Assembly: GCF_034932065.1 (NCBI RefSeq)
Contig: NZ_JAYGHP010000023.1
Span: forward strand, 1 to 41,991
Length of the DNA stretch: 41,991 nt
Source of the DNA: Crocosphaera sp. UHCC 0190
GTDB lineage: Bacteria; Cyanobacteriota; Cyanobacteriia; Cyanobacteriales; Microcystaceae
Reading direction: 5' to 3'
This document shows positions 7,793 to 16,820 of this stretch, piece after piece. The translations under genes were made by a program, and so were the position numbers. Position 1 is the stretch's first letter; the number at the start of each line of letters is the position of its first letter. The notes beneath the pieces were generated by a model. That model had not been told where the DNA came from, ran no database searches, and saw nothing but the letters and a program-made list of their open reading frames with translations.

Positions 7793-8932
7793 ATGACTGT
7801 ACTCTCAAAAACTGTCCCATTTGTTGATTTAACGATCCAACATCAACCCCTACAAACCGCCATAGAAAAAGCCATGGAAACCGTTGTCAAACGCGGAGAT
7901 TTCGTCTTAGGACAAGCTTTAAGGGAATTTGAAAGGGAATTTGCTCAAGCTTGTGGGGTTAATTATGGGGTTGGGGTGGCCTCCGGTACAGATGCGATCG
8001 CCCTAGGATTACAAGCCTGTGGTATTAATGAAGGAGATGAGGTGATTGTCCCCGCTAATACTTTTATCGCCACAGTGATCGGAGTGATCAAATCCGGTGC
8101 AACCCCTATATTAGTGGATTGTGACCCAGAAACCGCCCTAATTGACTTAAATGCCGCGGCCAAAGCTATCACCCCCCAAACCAAAGCTATTGTCCCCGTC
8201 CATTTATACGGGCAAATGGTATCCCCTAGCCAATTATTAGACTTTGCCCAAGCTTATAATTTAATTATCTTTGAAGATGCGGCCCAGGCTCATTTAGCCC
8301 AACGAGAAGGCTATACCGCAGGATCTATTGGCAAAGCAGCGGCCTTTAGTTTCTATCCTAGTAAAAATTTAGGGGCTTTTGGTAATGGGGGGATGTTAAT
8401 TACCTCTGATGAAGAAGTTGCCCAAAATGTTCGTACTTTGCGAAATTATGGCGCACCCAGTAAGTATTATCATACTCAGATTGGCAGCAATAGCCGTTTA
8501 GATACCTTACAGGCGGCTATTTTACAAGTTAAATTACCTCATCTTTCTCAATGGAATCAATTGCGAAATCAAGCGGCCAAAAAATATGATCAGGGTTTAC
8601 AATTATTAGCAGACAAAGGAATTATTCCTATTCAAAATGTCAGCGATCGCGGTCATGTTTATCACCTTTATGTGATCCGTGTTCATGATACTTGTACTTT
8701 GAATCGGGAAAAGCTGCAAGACTATCTCTTAGAAAGAGGTATTCAAACAGGGATTCACTATCCGATTCCTTGTCATTTACAACCGGGTTATAAAGAGTTA
8801 GGCTATCAATTGGGGGATTTTCCCCATGCAGAAAACCTTTGTAATCAAATTTTATCCTTACCCATGTATCCTGGAATAAGTTCAGAACATACTGATTGGG
8901 TGATTGAACAACTTTCCTTACGAATAAGTTGA
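7793..8932 (+). CDS. DegT/DnrJ/EryC1/StrS-family aminotransferase
   Basis: 379 residues, a PLP-dependent fold-type I sugar aminotransferase. Visible features are FVDLTIQHQPL at the N-terminus, ASGTDAIALGL for phosphate binding (about 63-73), PANTFIATV, the EDAAQAHLA aspartate region (about 161-169), and SFYPSKNLGAFGNGG with the Schiff-base lysine at K191. The C-terminal substrate part includes GIHYPIPCHLQPGY. Such enzymes make amino sugars on nucleotide carriers for surface polysaccharides. It sits alone between the permease and cyanoexosortase B, consistent with envelope or exopolysaccharide metabolism. The exact sugar cannot be stated. Confidence 0.92.
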   Translation: MTVLSKTVPFVDLTIQHQPLQTAIEKAMETVVKRGDFVLGQALREFEREFAQACGVNYGVGVASGTDAIALGLQACGINEGDEVIVPANTFIATVIGVIKSGATPILVDCDPETALIDLNAAAKAITPQTKAIVPVHLYGQMVSPSQLLDFAQAYNLIIFEDAAQAHLAQREGYTAGSIGKAAAFSFYPSKNLGAFGNGGMLITSDEEVAQNVRTLRNYGAPSKYYHTQIGSNSRLDTLQAAILQVKLPHLSQWNQLRNQAAKKYDQGLQLLADKGIIPIQNVSDRGHVYHLYVIRVHDTCTLNREKLQDYLLERGIQTGIHYPIPCHLQPGYKELGYQLGDFPHAENLCNQILSLPMYPGISSEHTDWVIEQLSLRIS

Positions 8933-8999
8933 TGTACATTATTAATTTTTTGTTCCCTTTTCTTAATCAATAAATCATCCTAGCTATAGGTTCTTTAAA

Positions 9000-9908
9000 A
9001 TGCAAATAACCCAAAAGATCCCTCCCTTTCTTGAACGAAACCTAGGCAATACCTTAATTATTGCTTTCCTGGCCATTCTCTATACTCCAATTCTTTTACA
9101 TTGGTATGATGGTTGGTTAAATAAGAGTATTAATATTGAACACGAATACTTTAGCCATGCTCTGATTGGTTTCCCCTATGCTGCTTATCTGATCTTTGGT
9201 AAAAATCGTCACCAATGGCAAAGATTACCGAATAAAAATCATCCTCTGGGTGGTTTTTTCCTGGCTTTAGGAATCGCATTTTATTTAACAGGTTCGGCTG
9301 AATTAGTTGCTATATCATTCCCCATTATTATTACAGGAGTTATGCTATGGTTGAAAGGAATACCCGGCTTAAAACTTAATGGGTTTCCTTTGCTATTAAT
9401 CTTACTCGCAACCCCTAATTCAATCCCCTACCTTTTAACGCCTTATACCTTACCCTTACAAAAATTCATTGCGGCCATGGCGGGGTTTCTTTTACAACAA
9501 TTAAGAGTTAATAGTCAAGTCGATGGAATTTATCTCTATGTCAATAACATTCCTGTGGAAGTTGCCCCCTATTGTGCCGGATTAAAAATGTTATTTACCA
9601 GTTTATATGTTAGTTTATTACTATTACATTGGACAGGTAAAATAAGTGATCGTGGTCGAGTTGTTACCCTTCTAAGTGGTGCATTAATCATTAGCATCAT
9701 TGCCAACATTATCCGTAATACAACACTAGCAGTATTTCATGGTAATGGTCAACAGAAAGCCTTTGAAATTCTTCATGATGGATGGGGAGGTGATATCTAT
9801 TCAACAGGAATGCTAATCGTAATTATTGGACTGAATTGGTCTCTGGATCGTTTTGAAGAAAGCTCGATGATAATCTCTGATGAAAAGGATGATAACTTTA
9901 ATGAATAG
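9000..9908 (+). CDS. Cyanoexosortase B
   Basis: 302 residues, a multipass inner-membrane enzyme with about eight hydrophobic segments. The exosortase catalytic set is visible: C192 in VEVAPYCAGLKMLFTS, R239 in IIANIIRNT and H259 in ILHDGWGG. Exosortases recognise C-terminal PEP-CTERM sorting signals of exported proteins, and cleavage at that signal is expected. The pairing with the next gene identifies the cyanobacterial B subtype. Two PEP-CTERM proteins are encoded about 16-19 kb away (25877-27211 and 27361-28512), so substrates are present. The stop codon overlaps the likely start of the partner gene, suggesting translational coupling. Confidence 0.9.
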   Translation: MQITQKIPPFLERNLGNTLIIAFLAILYTPILLHWYDGWLNKSINIEHEYFSHALIGFPYAAYLIFGKNRHQWQRLPNKNHPLGGFFLALGIAFYLTGSAELVAISFPIIITGVMLWLKGIPGLKLNGFPLLLILLATPNSIPYLLTPYTLPLQKFIAAMAGFLLQQLRVNSQVDGIYLYVNNIPVEVAPYCAGLKMLFTSLYVSLLLLHWTGKISDRGRVVTLLSGALIISIIANIIRNTTLAVFHGNGQQKAFEILHDGWGGDIYSTGMLIVIIGLNWSLDRFEESSMIISDEKDDNFNE

Positions 9909-10629
9909 TTTTATGTCGAAAATAATCCCATCAGTGGGTATGTTAAAATTTAAAAAGGGTATTTTTCTTTCTCAAATTGTCATCTTATGTCTTCTAAGTT
10001 TGGCAATTATTTTTGTCGCCCTTCCCAGTTATTTTACAGGAAAATGGTCTTGGTCTGATTTACCTCCTGTCCCAGAAATTGACCAAATGAGAAAGATTCC
10101 TAAAGCCCCATTAAATTTTCCTGGATGGCAAACAATTACCCAAAAAGAAATTCGTATCAGTAAAGATCGTTGGTCATTTCAAGTTATCGAAAAACCAGGA
10201 CAAGAGCCTATTACTGTCGCCATGATGCCTCAAAATTACTACAAAAATCATCCTCAAGTAGAATGGGTAGATTTACAAGGGGTAGAAAAATGGAAACCTG
10301 ACAATTATAAAACCCTGAAATTTTCTTCAGATACTGATCCCAAAAATTCAGTAACTGCCCGTTGGTTTCAAGCTTGGAATAATAACACCTATGGTGTTCT
10401 TCAATGGTATGCTTGGCCCGGTGGGGGACATTATGCGCCTTCTCAATGGTTTTGGGCTGATCAAAAAGCCCAATTACATCGTAAAAGAGTACCTTGGATT
10501 GTGGTTTCTATTGAAATTCCCATGGAACCATTAGGAGAATTAAAAGATATTGAACCTTTAGCAAAATCCCTTGGTCAAACAGTACAAACAACTCTAGAAA
10601 AAGATATTTTTGATGTCAAGAAAAATTAA
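9901..10629 (+). CDS. Cyanoexosortase B-associated protein
   Basis: About 242 residues from the ATG at 9901; the frame is open back to ATGs at 9880 and 9889. One N-terminal membrane segment (IVILCLLSLAIIFVALP) anchors a periplasmic domain rich in Trp and Tyr (WSDLPPVPEI, LQWYAWPGGGHYAPSQWFWADQ). This architecture and its position directly after cyanoexosortase B match the exosortase-associated partner family. The start at 9901 overlaps the exosortase stop codon, with AAAAGG 11 bases upstream, but the exact start is uncertain. The biochemical role of the family is unknown; a structural or regulatory partner of the transpeptidase is likely. Confidence 0.85.
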   Translation: MNSFMSKIIPSVGMLKFKKGIFLSQIVILCLLSLAIIFVALPSYFTGKWSWSDLPPVPEIDQMRKIPKAPLNFPGWQTITQKEIRISKDRWSFQVIEKPGQEPITVAMMPQNYYKNHPQVEWVDLQGVEKWKPDNYKTLKFSSDTDPKNSVTARWFQAWNNNTYGVLQWYAWPGGGHYAPSQWFWADQKAQLHRKRVPWIVVSIEIPMEPLGELKDIEPLAKSLGQTVQTTLEKDIFDVKKN

Positions 10630-10702
10630 TGTTTAAAGGGAATAAAAATAAAAAAATATGTTGTAATAATAATCTTTTCTCAGCTAGAGAATCTTGATAT
10701 CC

Positions 10703-10730
10703 GTAGGGGTCAACGGCCGTTGACCCCTAC
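10703..10730. repeat. 28-base perfect palindrome between convergent genes
   Basis: Left arm GTAGGGGTCAACGG and right arm CCGTTGACCCCTAC are exact inverse complements with no loop. It lies between the 3' ends of the exosortase partner gene and glgA, so it could work as a bidirectional terminator. It also resembles the small spreading palindromes of cyanobacterial intergenic regions. Confidence 0.85.
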
Positions 10731-10738
10731 CCTTTGGT

Positions 10739-12175
10739 TTATAAGGCACTTGCTTTCATTAAAGCAGCTAATTTGTCTTTTTCATCTTCACTTAACTCTC
10801 CAGGATGTCCTTTGACTTCCTTATACACCTTAATATATTCAGTAGTAGCTTTGTACCAACTAAAATCATGATTCATGCACCGCTGTTGTAGTTTAGCCCA
10901 ATCAGCTTTAAACCGAAAACCTTCCCAAGCTCGAATCATACAGGTTAAGAAGTCTAAGGGTTCATAGCGATCAAAACAATAACCTGTTCCTGTCTCATTA
11001 ATAGGATCATAGAAACCCACCGTATCAACTAAACCCCCAGTCCTTCGTACAATGGGTACACAACCATAGCGCATGGCCAACAATTGACTAATACCACAGG
11101 GTTCAAAACGAGAAGGCATTAAAAAGACATCTGATCCCGCATAAATACGACGGGAAAGGGCATCATTATAGAGAAGTTGCACTGACATCCGACCCCGAAA
11201 ACGGGAGGCCAACTGCCATAATTGACTTTCATAATAGCGATCGCCGCTACCTAAAATAATTAATTGAGCATCAGTATAGGCCATAAACCGATCTAAAACT
11301 TGCAGCATTAAATCAATGCCCTTTTGTTCGACTAAACGAGTCACCATTCCCATTAATAGGGCATTCTTATTAACTTCTAGCCCCGTTTCTTCCTGAAGAC
11401 CAATTTTATTGGCCGCCCGTTTTTCTAAAGTATCAGGGCTAAAAGGCTGATAAATAAATTTGTCATGAGCAGGATCATAAAGTTCCATCTCAATGCCGTT
11501 GAGAATGCCCACTAAATTCTCATGAACATAAGATAGTAACCCTTCTAACTTCTCACCATAGACAGGGGTTTGAATTTGTTGGGCATAAGTTGGGGAAACC
11601 GTCGTTACTCGTCCTGCAAATTGAATTCCCGCAGCCATCGCGTTATCCCCTTCCATATACCAGGGACACCAAGTCGTTTGTTCCAAAAAGCCCCGACCCG
11701 GCCCTTGATAGGCTAAATTATGAATAGTGAAAACGGTTGTAATATCAGGGGATTGGTGCATCCAGACGGGGATCATAGCGGTATGCCAGTCATGACAGTG
11801 GATAATGTCAGGTTTCCAGTAATTCCAGGCAAATTCAGCCGCCCCATTGGCAAAGAAAGTAAACCGCCAAAATTCATCTTCGCCGCCATAAATACGACGG
11901 GGTAAAAACACAGGATGTCCTAATAGGTAGAGAGGAACATTACTATCAGGGAGGGTGGTTTCATAAATGGCAAATTCCTGAAACATAGCATTTCCTCGCC
12001 AAATCGGTTCCTTGGGAATCTCGATTTTATCGGCAAGAAAACCGTAATAGGGCATCAGAATCCGCACATCATACCCTAATTGATGTAATACTTTGGGTAA
12101 AGCCCCGATTACATCCCCCATTCCGCCCGCTTTAGCTAAGGGGGCGACTTCTGCCCCAACAAATAAAATTCGCAT
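10739..12175 (-). CDS. glgA: Glycogen (starch) synthase, GT5 family
   Basis: 478 residues, the usual length. It transfers glucose from ADP-glucose to growing alpha-1,4-glucan chains in the cytoplasm. The nucleotide-sugar motif KAGGMGD starts at K15. The HDWH block ([14 protein letters not shown]), the GT5 segment [14 protein letters not shown], and the C-terminal Rossmann catalytic segment [18 protein letters not shown] with E358 are all intact. Cyanobacteria usually have two GlgA isoforms; the N-terminus [16 protein letters not shown] resembles the GlgA2 type, but that assignment is from memory and tentative. It is divergent from purE. Confidence 0.95.
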   Translation of the reverse strand: MRILFVGAEVAPLAKAGGMGDVIGALPKVLHQLGYDVRILMPYYGFLADKIEIPKEPIWRGNAMFQEFAIYETTLPDSNVPLYLLGHPVFLPRRIYGGEDEFWRFTFFANGAAEFAWNYWKPDIIHCHDWHTAMIPVWMHQSPDITTVFTIHNLAYQGPGRGFLEQTTWCPWYMEGDNAMAAGIQFAGRVTTVSPTYAQQIQTPVYGEKLEGLLSYVHENLVGILNGIEMELYDPAHDKFIYQPFSPDTLEKRAANKIGLQEETGLEVNKNALLMGMVTRLVEQKGIDLMLQVLDRFMAYTDAQLIILGSGDRYYESQLWQLASRFRGRMSVQLLYNDALSRRIYAGSDVFLMPSRFEPCGISQLLAMRYGCVPIVRRTGGLVDTVGFYDPINETGTGYCFDRYEPLDFLTCMIRAWEGFRFKADWAKLQQRCMNHDFSWYKATTEYIKVYKEVKGHPGELSEDEKDKLAALMKASAL

Positions 12176-12269
12176 GGTTGCTAATGGTTCCCTCTCTTGG
12201 CACTCTTAGGATTATAGGAGACTATCTACCCCTTTTATCGTAGTTAATATTTTGAGGGAGGCTAAAATT

Positions 12270-12800
12270 ATGACTAATTCATCTGCACTAATTGGCATTA
12301 TCATGGGCAGTGACTCAGACTTGCCCACGATGAAAGCAGCGATCGCCGTTTGTCAAGACTTTGATATCCCTTGGGAAGTGGCTATTGTCTCGGCTCATCG
12401 TACCCCTGAACAAATGGTAAACTATGGCCAAACCGCCCATGAACGAGGGCTAAAAGTCATTATCGCAGGGGCAGGAGGAGCCGCCCATCTACCAGGTATG
12501 GTAGCATCTTTGACCCCTCTCCCTGTTATTGGTGTCCCTGTCCCCACTCGTCACTTACAAGGGGTAGACTCCCTCTATTCTATTGTTCAGATGCCCAGAG
12601 GCATTCCTGTGGCTACTGTGGCCATTGGTAACGCTCAAAATGCCGGATTACTCGCTATCCAAATTTTAGCGTCCCATAATCCTGTTTTACTGGCTAAAGT
12701 GCAACAATATCGTCAAAACCTCAAACAGATGGTCTTAGATAAGCAAACCACCCTGGCACAATTAGGGTATGAAGCTTATTTAAAACAGATGAGTGGGTAA
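12270..12800 (+). CDS. purE: N5-carboxyaminoimidazole ribonucleotide mutase
   Basis: 176 residues. Catalyses N5-CAIR to CAIR in purine synthesis. [13 protein letters not shown] (phosphate/nucleotide loop), SAHRTPEQM (catalytic His region), [12 protein letters not shown] and [15 protein letters not shown] are all present and intact. The frame is open to a TTG at 12252, but GGGAGG lies 8 bases before the ATG at 12270, which decides the start. The stop codon abuts a tRNA-like 3' fragment on the opposite strand. It is divergent from glgA. Confidence 0.96.
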   Translation: MTNSSALIGIIMGSDSDLPTMKAAIAVCQDFDIPWEVAIVSAHRTPEQMVNYGQTAHERGLKVIIAGAGGAAHLPGMVASLTPLPVIGVPVPTRHLQGVDSLYSIVQMPRGIPVATVAIGNAQNAGLLAIQILASHNPVLLAKVQQYRQNLKQMVLDKQTTLAQLGYEAYLKQMSG

Positions 12801-12801
12801 T

Positions 12802-12885
12802 GGCGGGAGGCGGATTTGAACCGTCAGTTATCTCTAAAAGCCTGTCCCAGCCTTACTTAGTATTTACTCAATTAACCATCGGTGA
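12802..12885 (-). pseudogene. tRNA-like 3' fragment (T-arm plus acceptor strand only)
   Basis: Read on the minus strand, the last part gives GACGG-TTCAAAT-CCGCC followed by TCCCGCC and A: a T-arm, acceptor 3' strand and discriminator base. The T-stem has one A-C mismatch. No matching 5' acceptor strand (GGCGGGA), D-arm or anticodon arm is found in the 84 bases before the neighbouring tRNA, so it cannot fold as a complete tRNA. It may be a remnant of a duplicated or disrupted tRNA gene or an integration scar. Confidence 0.45.
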
Positions 12886-12958
12886 TCCAGGGTGCAGGAG
12901 TTGAACCTGCCTAGCACGAATTATGAGTTCGTTGCCTAAACCGCTCGGCCAACCCTGG
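12886..12958 (-). tRNA. tRNA with CAU anticodon (probably tRNA-Ile2, alternatively Met)
   Basis: A 73-base cloverleaf: acceptor CCAGGGT/ACCCTGG with discriminator A, D-arm GCC-GGC, anticodon stem ACGAA/TTCGT with loop CTCATAA (anticodon CAT), 5-base variable loop and T-arm GCAGG-TTCAACT-CCTGC. The 3' CCA is not encoded. C1-G72 is paired, unlike bacterial initiator tRNA. The anticodon arm (ACTCATAAT) and the D-arm resemble chloroplast trnI-CAU more than elongator trnM-CAU, so I favour the isoleucine isoacceptor modified to lysidine by TilS. That identity is inferred. Confidence 0.9.
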
Positions 12959-13065
12959 TAATGCTCTCCCCTGAGAGCCATTTCTCATTATAGCCCTTAG
13001 AGCATCAATCGTTGCGCGACATATTGCCTAATTACCTTATAATCAAGAGAAATTTTATTCATTTA

Positions 13066-13791
13066 ATGATCACAATGACCATTAACTCAACCATTAAACT
13101 AACAGTATTACTATTATTGGTGATGTCAGGGGCAGGAACCGCCAGTGCTTATTTTGCTTATCATGCTGGCCATGCAGCCCTGAGAGGAGTCAGTCAACCC
13201 GATATTAATCCGACCAAAAAGCTGACTGATGCGCCCAAAACCTCCACGGAACCGACGGAATTCAAACCTGTTGATGAAAAGACAATTTTAGTTAAAGTTT
13301 ACGATCACGTCCATAATAAAGAAAAGTCCCCTGCTCAGGGTGACTCAGAGAAAAAACCAGAGAAAGAGGTTAAAAAAGAGGAAAAAGAAACCAGTCAATC
13401 CCTTGAAAATCAGGATAAGCAGGAAAACCCTACTCAATTGGCGGCTGACTTTCCCTTGAAGACGGAAGATAAGGGAGTTAAGTTAGAAGTTAATGAAGCG
13501 ACCAATCAAGGCACAACCCTATCCTTAAAAGTTAATCTCAAAAATGAAGGGACGAAACCCGTTAAATTTCTCTATAGTTTTTTAGAGGTGAAAGATGCTC
13601 AAGGTAATGCGATGAGTGCCATTACCGAGGGACTTCCTGAAGAATTACCCCCAAACAGCGAAAATTTTGTCGGTATGATTAAAATTCCCATCGCTCTAGT
13701 GGGCAAAAGTCCAACCCTTTCCCTAAATTTAACGGATTATCCCGACCAAAAACTTAAGTTGAGTTTAGCCCAAATTCCGGTGGTTAGATAG
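13066..13791 (+). CDS. Membrane-anchored hypothetical protein with C-terminal beta domain
   Basis: About 241 residues from the ATG at 13066; an ATG at 13075 is also possible. The frame is open to a TTG at 13012, but a TATAAT hexamer at 13038-13043 makes the later start likely. One N-terminal hydrophobic segment (LTVLLLLVMSGAGTASAYFAY) is followed by a charged Lys/Glu-rich linker of about 60 residues. The C-terminal domain of about 100 residues (GVKLEVNEATNQGTTLSLKV ... LSLNLTDYP) has an alternating pattern like a DUF4352 or Ig-like beta sandwich. I do not recognise the family. It is probably anchored with the domain in the periplasm or lumen. Confidence 0.75.
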   Translation: MITMTINSTIKLTVLLLLVMSGAGTASAYFAYHAGHAALRGVSQPDINPTKKLTDAPKTSTEPTEFKPVDEKTILVKVYDHVHNKEKSPAQGDSEKKPEKEVKKEEKETSQSLENQDKQENPTQLAADFPLKTEDKGVKLEVNEATNQGTTLSLKVNLKNEGTKPVKFLYSFLEVKDAQGNAMSAITEGLPEELPPNSENFVGMIKIPIALVGKSPTLSLNLTDYPDQKLKLSLAQIPVVR

Positions 13792-13819
13792 TCCCGTTAT
13801 CTCTGAATAATTAATCTTC

Positions 13820-15214
13820 ATGACAGCCCAAGACATTTTAATCAGGGCATTATCAATTTTGTTACTGATCGCCATCAACGCCTTTTTTGTCACCGCAGAA
13901 TTTGCCATGGTATCAGTCAGGCGATCGCGGATTAGCCAATTAGTGGAAGCAGGGGATATTCAAGCCCAAACGGTTCAATCTCTACAGCGTAGTATTGAGC
14001 GTCTACTTTCAACAACCCAATTAGGGATTACCCTTTCTAGTTTAGCTCTGGGTTGGATTGGAGAAAGTACCATGGCGAAATTGGTGGGGGAAATTTTGGC
14101 CAAACTGCCCTTACCTCCCCTATTAACTATCAGTCTTTCTCATAGTTTTGCTATTCCCATCGCTTTCTTTTCCCTAGCTTATTTACAAATTGTTTTAGGG
14201 GAATTGTGTCCCAAATCCGTGGCCTTACTTTATGCAGAACAATTAGCCCGTTTTTTAGGGCCGGCCATTGGGGTAATTGCCCAAATTTTTAACCCCTTTA
14301 TTTGGATTTTAAATCAATCAACTCGCTGGTTATTAAGGAGTGTGGGCATTCCCTACACGGGTGAGGGTAAATATAATCAAGTCACGTCAGAAGAACTGCA
14401 ATTAATTATTGCCACTGAGGGAGAGTCAACGGGATTAGAAGCCCAAGAACGGGCATTATTAAAGAATGTGTTTGAATTTGGGGAAGTGACAGCCGTGGAA
14501 GTGATGGTTCCCCGCACCCAATTAATTGCGATTCCCGAAACCGCAACTTTTAAGGAATTTTTGGAAGAAGTTACTCAAGCTGGCCATTCTCGTTATCCTG
14601 TTGAGGGAGACTCCCTTGATGATATTTTAGGGATTATTGATTTTAAAGATTTGGCTCAACCCCTCTCTCAAGGACTATTAAACCCGAATTCTGCCCTTGA
14701 GGAATGGATTAAACCTGTAAAATTTGTCTCTGAGTCTATGCCCCTTGATGAATTATTGGCCTTAATGCAGCGATCGCAGTTAAAAATGGTGATGGTGGTG
14801 GATGAGTTTGGGGGAACATCAGGCTTAATTACCTTAGAAGATTTAATTGGGGAAATTTTGGGTAATGATTTGGAAGGAAGCGGAGAAGAAGAAGTTGCCT
14901 TACAAATGATTGATGAACAAACTTTTTTAGTAGAAGCACAAATTAATTTAGAAGAATTAAATAATGTTTTAGGGTTAGATTTACCCTTAACCGATGAATA
15001 TCAAACCTTGGGGGGCTTTTTATTATATCAATGGCAAAAAATTCCGATGGTGGGGGAAACTTTGGCTTATCAGTCTTTTGAGTTTACTGTCATCGCATCT
15101 GAAGGGCCTCGTTTATTACAAATTCGTCTTCATCGAAAAGAGGCTTCTGAGACTGAATCTGAGTTAATAGAAACAGAATCTTTAGAAGTTATTGATGATT
15201 CAAATTATGAGTAA
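13820..15214 (+). CDS. CNNM/CorC-HlyC family protein (DUF21, CBS pair, transporter-associated domain)
   Basis: 464 residues. The N-terminal DUF21 membrane domain (about 1-190, four hydrophobic segments, NAFFVTAEFAMVSVRRSR) is followed by a CBS pair (about 205-330, MVPRTQLIAIPE and MVVDEFGGTSGLITLEDLI) and a CorC/HlyC domain (about 345-430, YQTLGGFLLYQ). This is the CNNM/CorC architecture linked to magnesium or cobalt efflux and often mislabelled haemolysin. The acidic C-terminal tail is unusual but not diagnostic. It follows the hypothetical membrane protein by 28 bases and may be cotranscribed. Confidence 0.93.
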   Translation: MTAQDILIRALSILLLIAINAFFVTAEFAMVSVRRSRISQLVEAGDIQAQTVQSLQRSIERLLSTTQLGITLSSLALGWIGESTMAKLVGEILAKLPLPPLLTISLSHSFAIPIAFFSLAYLQIVLGELCPKSVALLYAEQLARFLGPAIGVIAQIFNPFIWILNQSTRWLLRSVGIPYTGEGKYNQVTSEELQLIIATEGESTGLEAQERALLKNVFEFGEVTAVEVMVPRTQLIAIPETATFKEFLEEVTQAGHSRYPVEGDSLDDILGIIDFKDLAQPLSQGLLNPNSALEEWIKPVKFVSESMPLDELLALMQRSQLKMVMVVDEFGGTSGLITLEDLIGEILGNDLEGSGEEEVALQMIDEQTFLVEAQINLEELNNVLGLDLPLTDEYQTLGGFLLYQWQKIPMVGETLAYQSFEFTVIASEGPRLLQIRLHRKEASETESELIETESLEVIDDSNYE

Positions 15215-15281
15215 ATGGTAGAAATTTCTGATCTTGATTATACTTAAGAAAAGCTCCTAACATCCCATAGGAAAATAGCTG

Positions 15282-15983
15282 ATGTCTATAACTGCCCGAC
15301 AATTAGCAGAGTTGATGCCCGATGCCACTGAAGTTGAAAGTGATGAGCCGGAAATGGAAAGTAGTTTACATTATATTCAGTTAGCTTTATTAGTTTCCTG
15401 TTTAGAATGGCTGTGGCGTGATAAAAATGATTTTTTTATTGGGGCTAATCTCACTATCTACTTTAATCGTCAACAACTCAAAAATAAAGACTTTCGTGGC
15501 CCCGATTTTTTCTTGATTAAACAAACCAAAAAACGCCCACGAAAATCTTGGGTAACTTGGGAAGAAGAAGGCAAATATCCTGATTTAATTATTGAATTAT
15601 TGTCAGAATCAACTGCAGATGTTGATAAAAATTTTAAAAAAGAGCTTTATCAACATCGACTTCGTACCCCAGAATATTTTTGGTTTTCACCAGATAATTT
15701 AGAGTTTGCTGGGTTTCGCTTGAATCAAGGAAAATATGAAGAAATTAGTCCGAATGAGTTGGGTTGGTTATGGAGTGAAAGCTTAGGATTATATTTGGGA
15801 CTCTATCAACAACAGCTTAGATATTTTACCCTAGAAGGTCAACTTGTTCCCACACCAGAAGAAGAAGCACAACAACAAATAAGGTTTGCTCAAGAACAAC
15901 AACAAAGGGCTGAACAACAACAGCAAAGGGCTGAACAGTTAGCGGCTCAGTTAAGAGCATTGGGAATAGAACCAGAAGCGTGA
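15282..15983 (+). CDS. Uma2-family (DUF820) putative endonuclease
   Basis: 233 residues. The PD-(D/E)XK-like core is visible: D75 in RGPDFFLIK, E105 in PDLIIELLSEST and nearby lysines (K117-K120). These proteins are massively expanded in cyanobacteria and their role is largely unknown; a nuclease function is inferred from the fold. The C-terminal tail (about 195-230) has Gln-rich repeats of EQQQQRAEQ type, predicted coiled coil, typical of this family. The start is supported by AGGAAAA about 9 bases upstream. It may be a stand-alone unit between the CorC-like gene and apcD. Confidence 0.88.
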   Translation: MSITARQLAELMPDATEVESDEPEMESSLHYIQLALLVSCLEWLWRDKNDFFIGANLTIYFNRQQLKNKDFRGPDFFLIKQTKKRPRKSWVTWEEEGKYPDLIIELLSESTADVDKNFKKELYQHRLRTPEYFWFSPDNLEFAGFRLNQGKYEEISPNELGWLWSESLGLYLGLYQQQLRYFTLEGQLVPTPEEEAQQQIRFAQEQQQRAEQQQQRAEQLAAQLRALGIEPEA

Positions 15984-16277
15984 ATTACCCCAGTTATAAG
16001 TTATCAGTTTGGGATATGGATGGAAAAGTAAATCAATCTTCATCTAAAGCTGGCACAGGGACAAGTAAAATGAGTTTTGGTTAAGTTAGCCGATCTCCAG
16101 TTATGAATTAGGTTAAATGTACTCACTAGAGACATTAAAACCAAGTAACCCAGTCAACCATAAAGTCAACGACTTAATTGGGAATGACAAGCCAGAGTGT
16201 AAACCTTATATCCTCTATGTTTATCCCCCCTTTCAAGATAAACTACAGTATGATATAAGATTTTTGTTAATACCATC
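15984..16277. other. Intergenic region upstream of apcD
   Basis: 294 bases without a supported gene. A TATGATATAAG stretch at 16249-16259 is a likely -10 region for apcD, giving a leader of about 15-20 bases. No good -35 hexamer is visible. A 22-codon frame at 16016-16084 has no clear ribosome binding site or recognised family. Confidence 0.5.
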
Positions 16278-16763
16278 ATGAGTGTAGTTAGCCAAGTTAT
16301 CCTCAAAGCAGACGATGAACTCCGATATCCTAGCAGTGGTGAACTCAAGGGTATCCAAAGTTTTTTGCGTACCGGAGAACAGCGTGTCCGTATCGCTGAG
16401 ACTCTCGCAGAAAACGAAAAGAAAATTGTTGATCAAGCTCAGAAACGGTTGTTTCAAAAACGTCCTGATTTCCGGGCCCCTGGTGGCAATGCCTATGGTC
16501 AACGCCAGTATAATCAATGTTTACGGGATTATGGCTGGTATCTTCGTTTAGTCAGTTATGGGGTTTTAGCGGGCGACAAAGAACCCATTGAAAAAATCGG
16601 GTTAATTGGCGTTAAGGAAATGTATAACTCCCTTAATGTGCCTGTTCCTGGTATGGTAGAAGCCATTCGCTGTCTCAAAGAAGCGGCTTTGGGCCTGCTC
16701 AATAACGAAGATGCAGCCGAAACTGCTCCTTACTTTGATTACATGATTCAGGTCATGTCATAA
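16278..16763 (+). CDS. apcD: Allophycocyanin alpha-B subunit
   Basis: 161 residues, the normal length for an alpha-type phycobiliprotein. The chromophore cysteine is C81 in [14 protein letters not shown]. The N-terminus ([18 protein letters not shown]) and the segments [17 protein letters not shown] and [12 protein letters not shown] are those of ApcD, not of the major ApcA subunit. ApcD is a terminal emitter in the phycobilisome core that passes energy to chlorophyll, preferentially towards photosystem I. The gene stands alone, as is usual, apart from the apcABC operon. A strong hairpin follows its stop codon. Confidence 0.96.
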   Translation: MSVVSQVILKADDELRYPSSGELKGIQSFLRTGEQRVRIAETLAENEKKIVDQAQKRLFQKRPDFRAPGGNAYGQRQYNQCLRDYGWYLRLVSYGVLAGDKEPIEKIGLIGVKEMYNSLNVPVPGMVEAIRCLKEAALGLLNNEDAAETAPYFDYMIQVMS

Positions 16764-16772
16764 ATTGCCCTT

Positions 16773-16802
16773 AAAGGCACGATTAAATTAAATCGTGCCT
16801 TT
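16773..16802 (+). terminator. 12-bp hairpin after apcD
   Basis: Arms AAAGGCACGATT (16773-16784) and AATCGTGCCTTT (16791-16802) pair perfectly around a 6-base A/T loop, starting 10 bases after the apcD stop codon. The following T-run is only three bases, but the stem is strong. It also separates apcD from the MgtC-like gene. Confidence 0.75.
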
Positions 16803-16820
16803 GGTGAGCTATCCTAAAGA

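Noticed and set aside
15880-15960. Short CAACAA/AGGGCTGAACAA repeats as a possible repeat array
   Set aside because: They encode the Gln-rich coiled-coil tail of the Uma2-like protein in frame, typical of the family.
16016-16084. 22-codon ORF upstream of apcD
   Set aside because: No clear ribosome binding site, no recognised family, and such frames are expected by chance.
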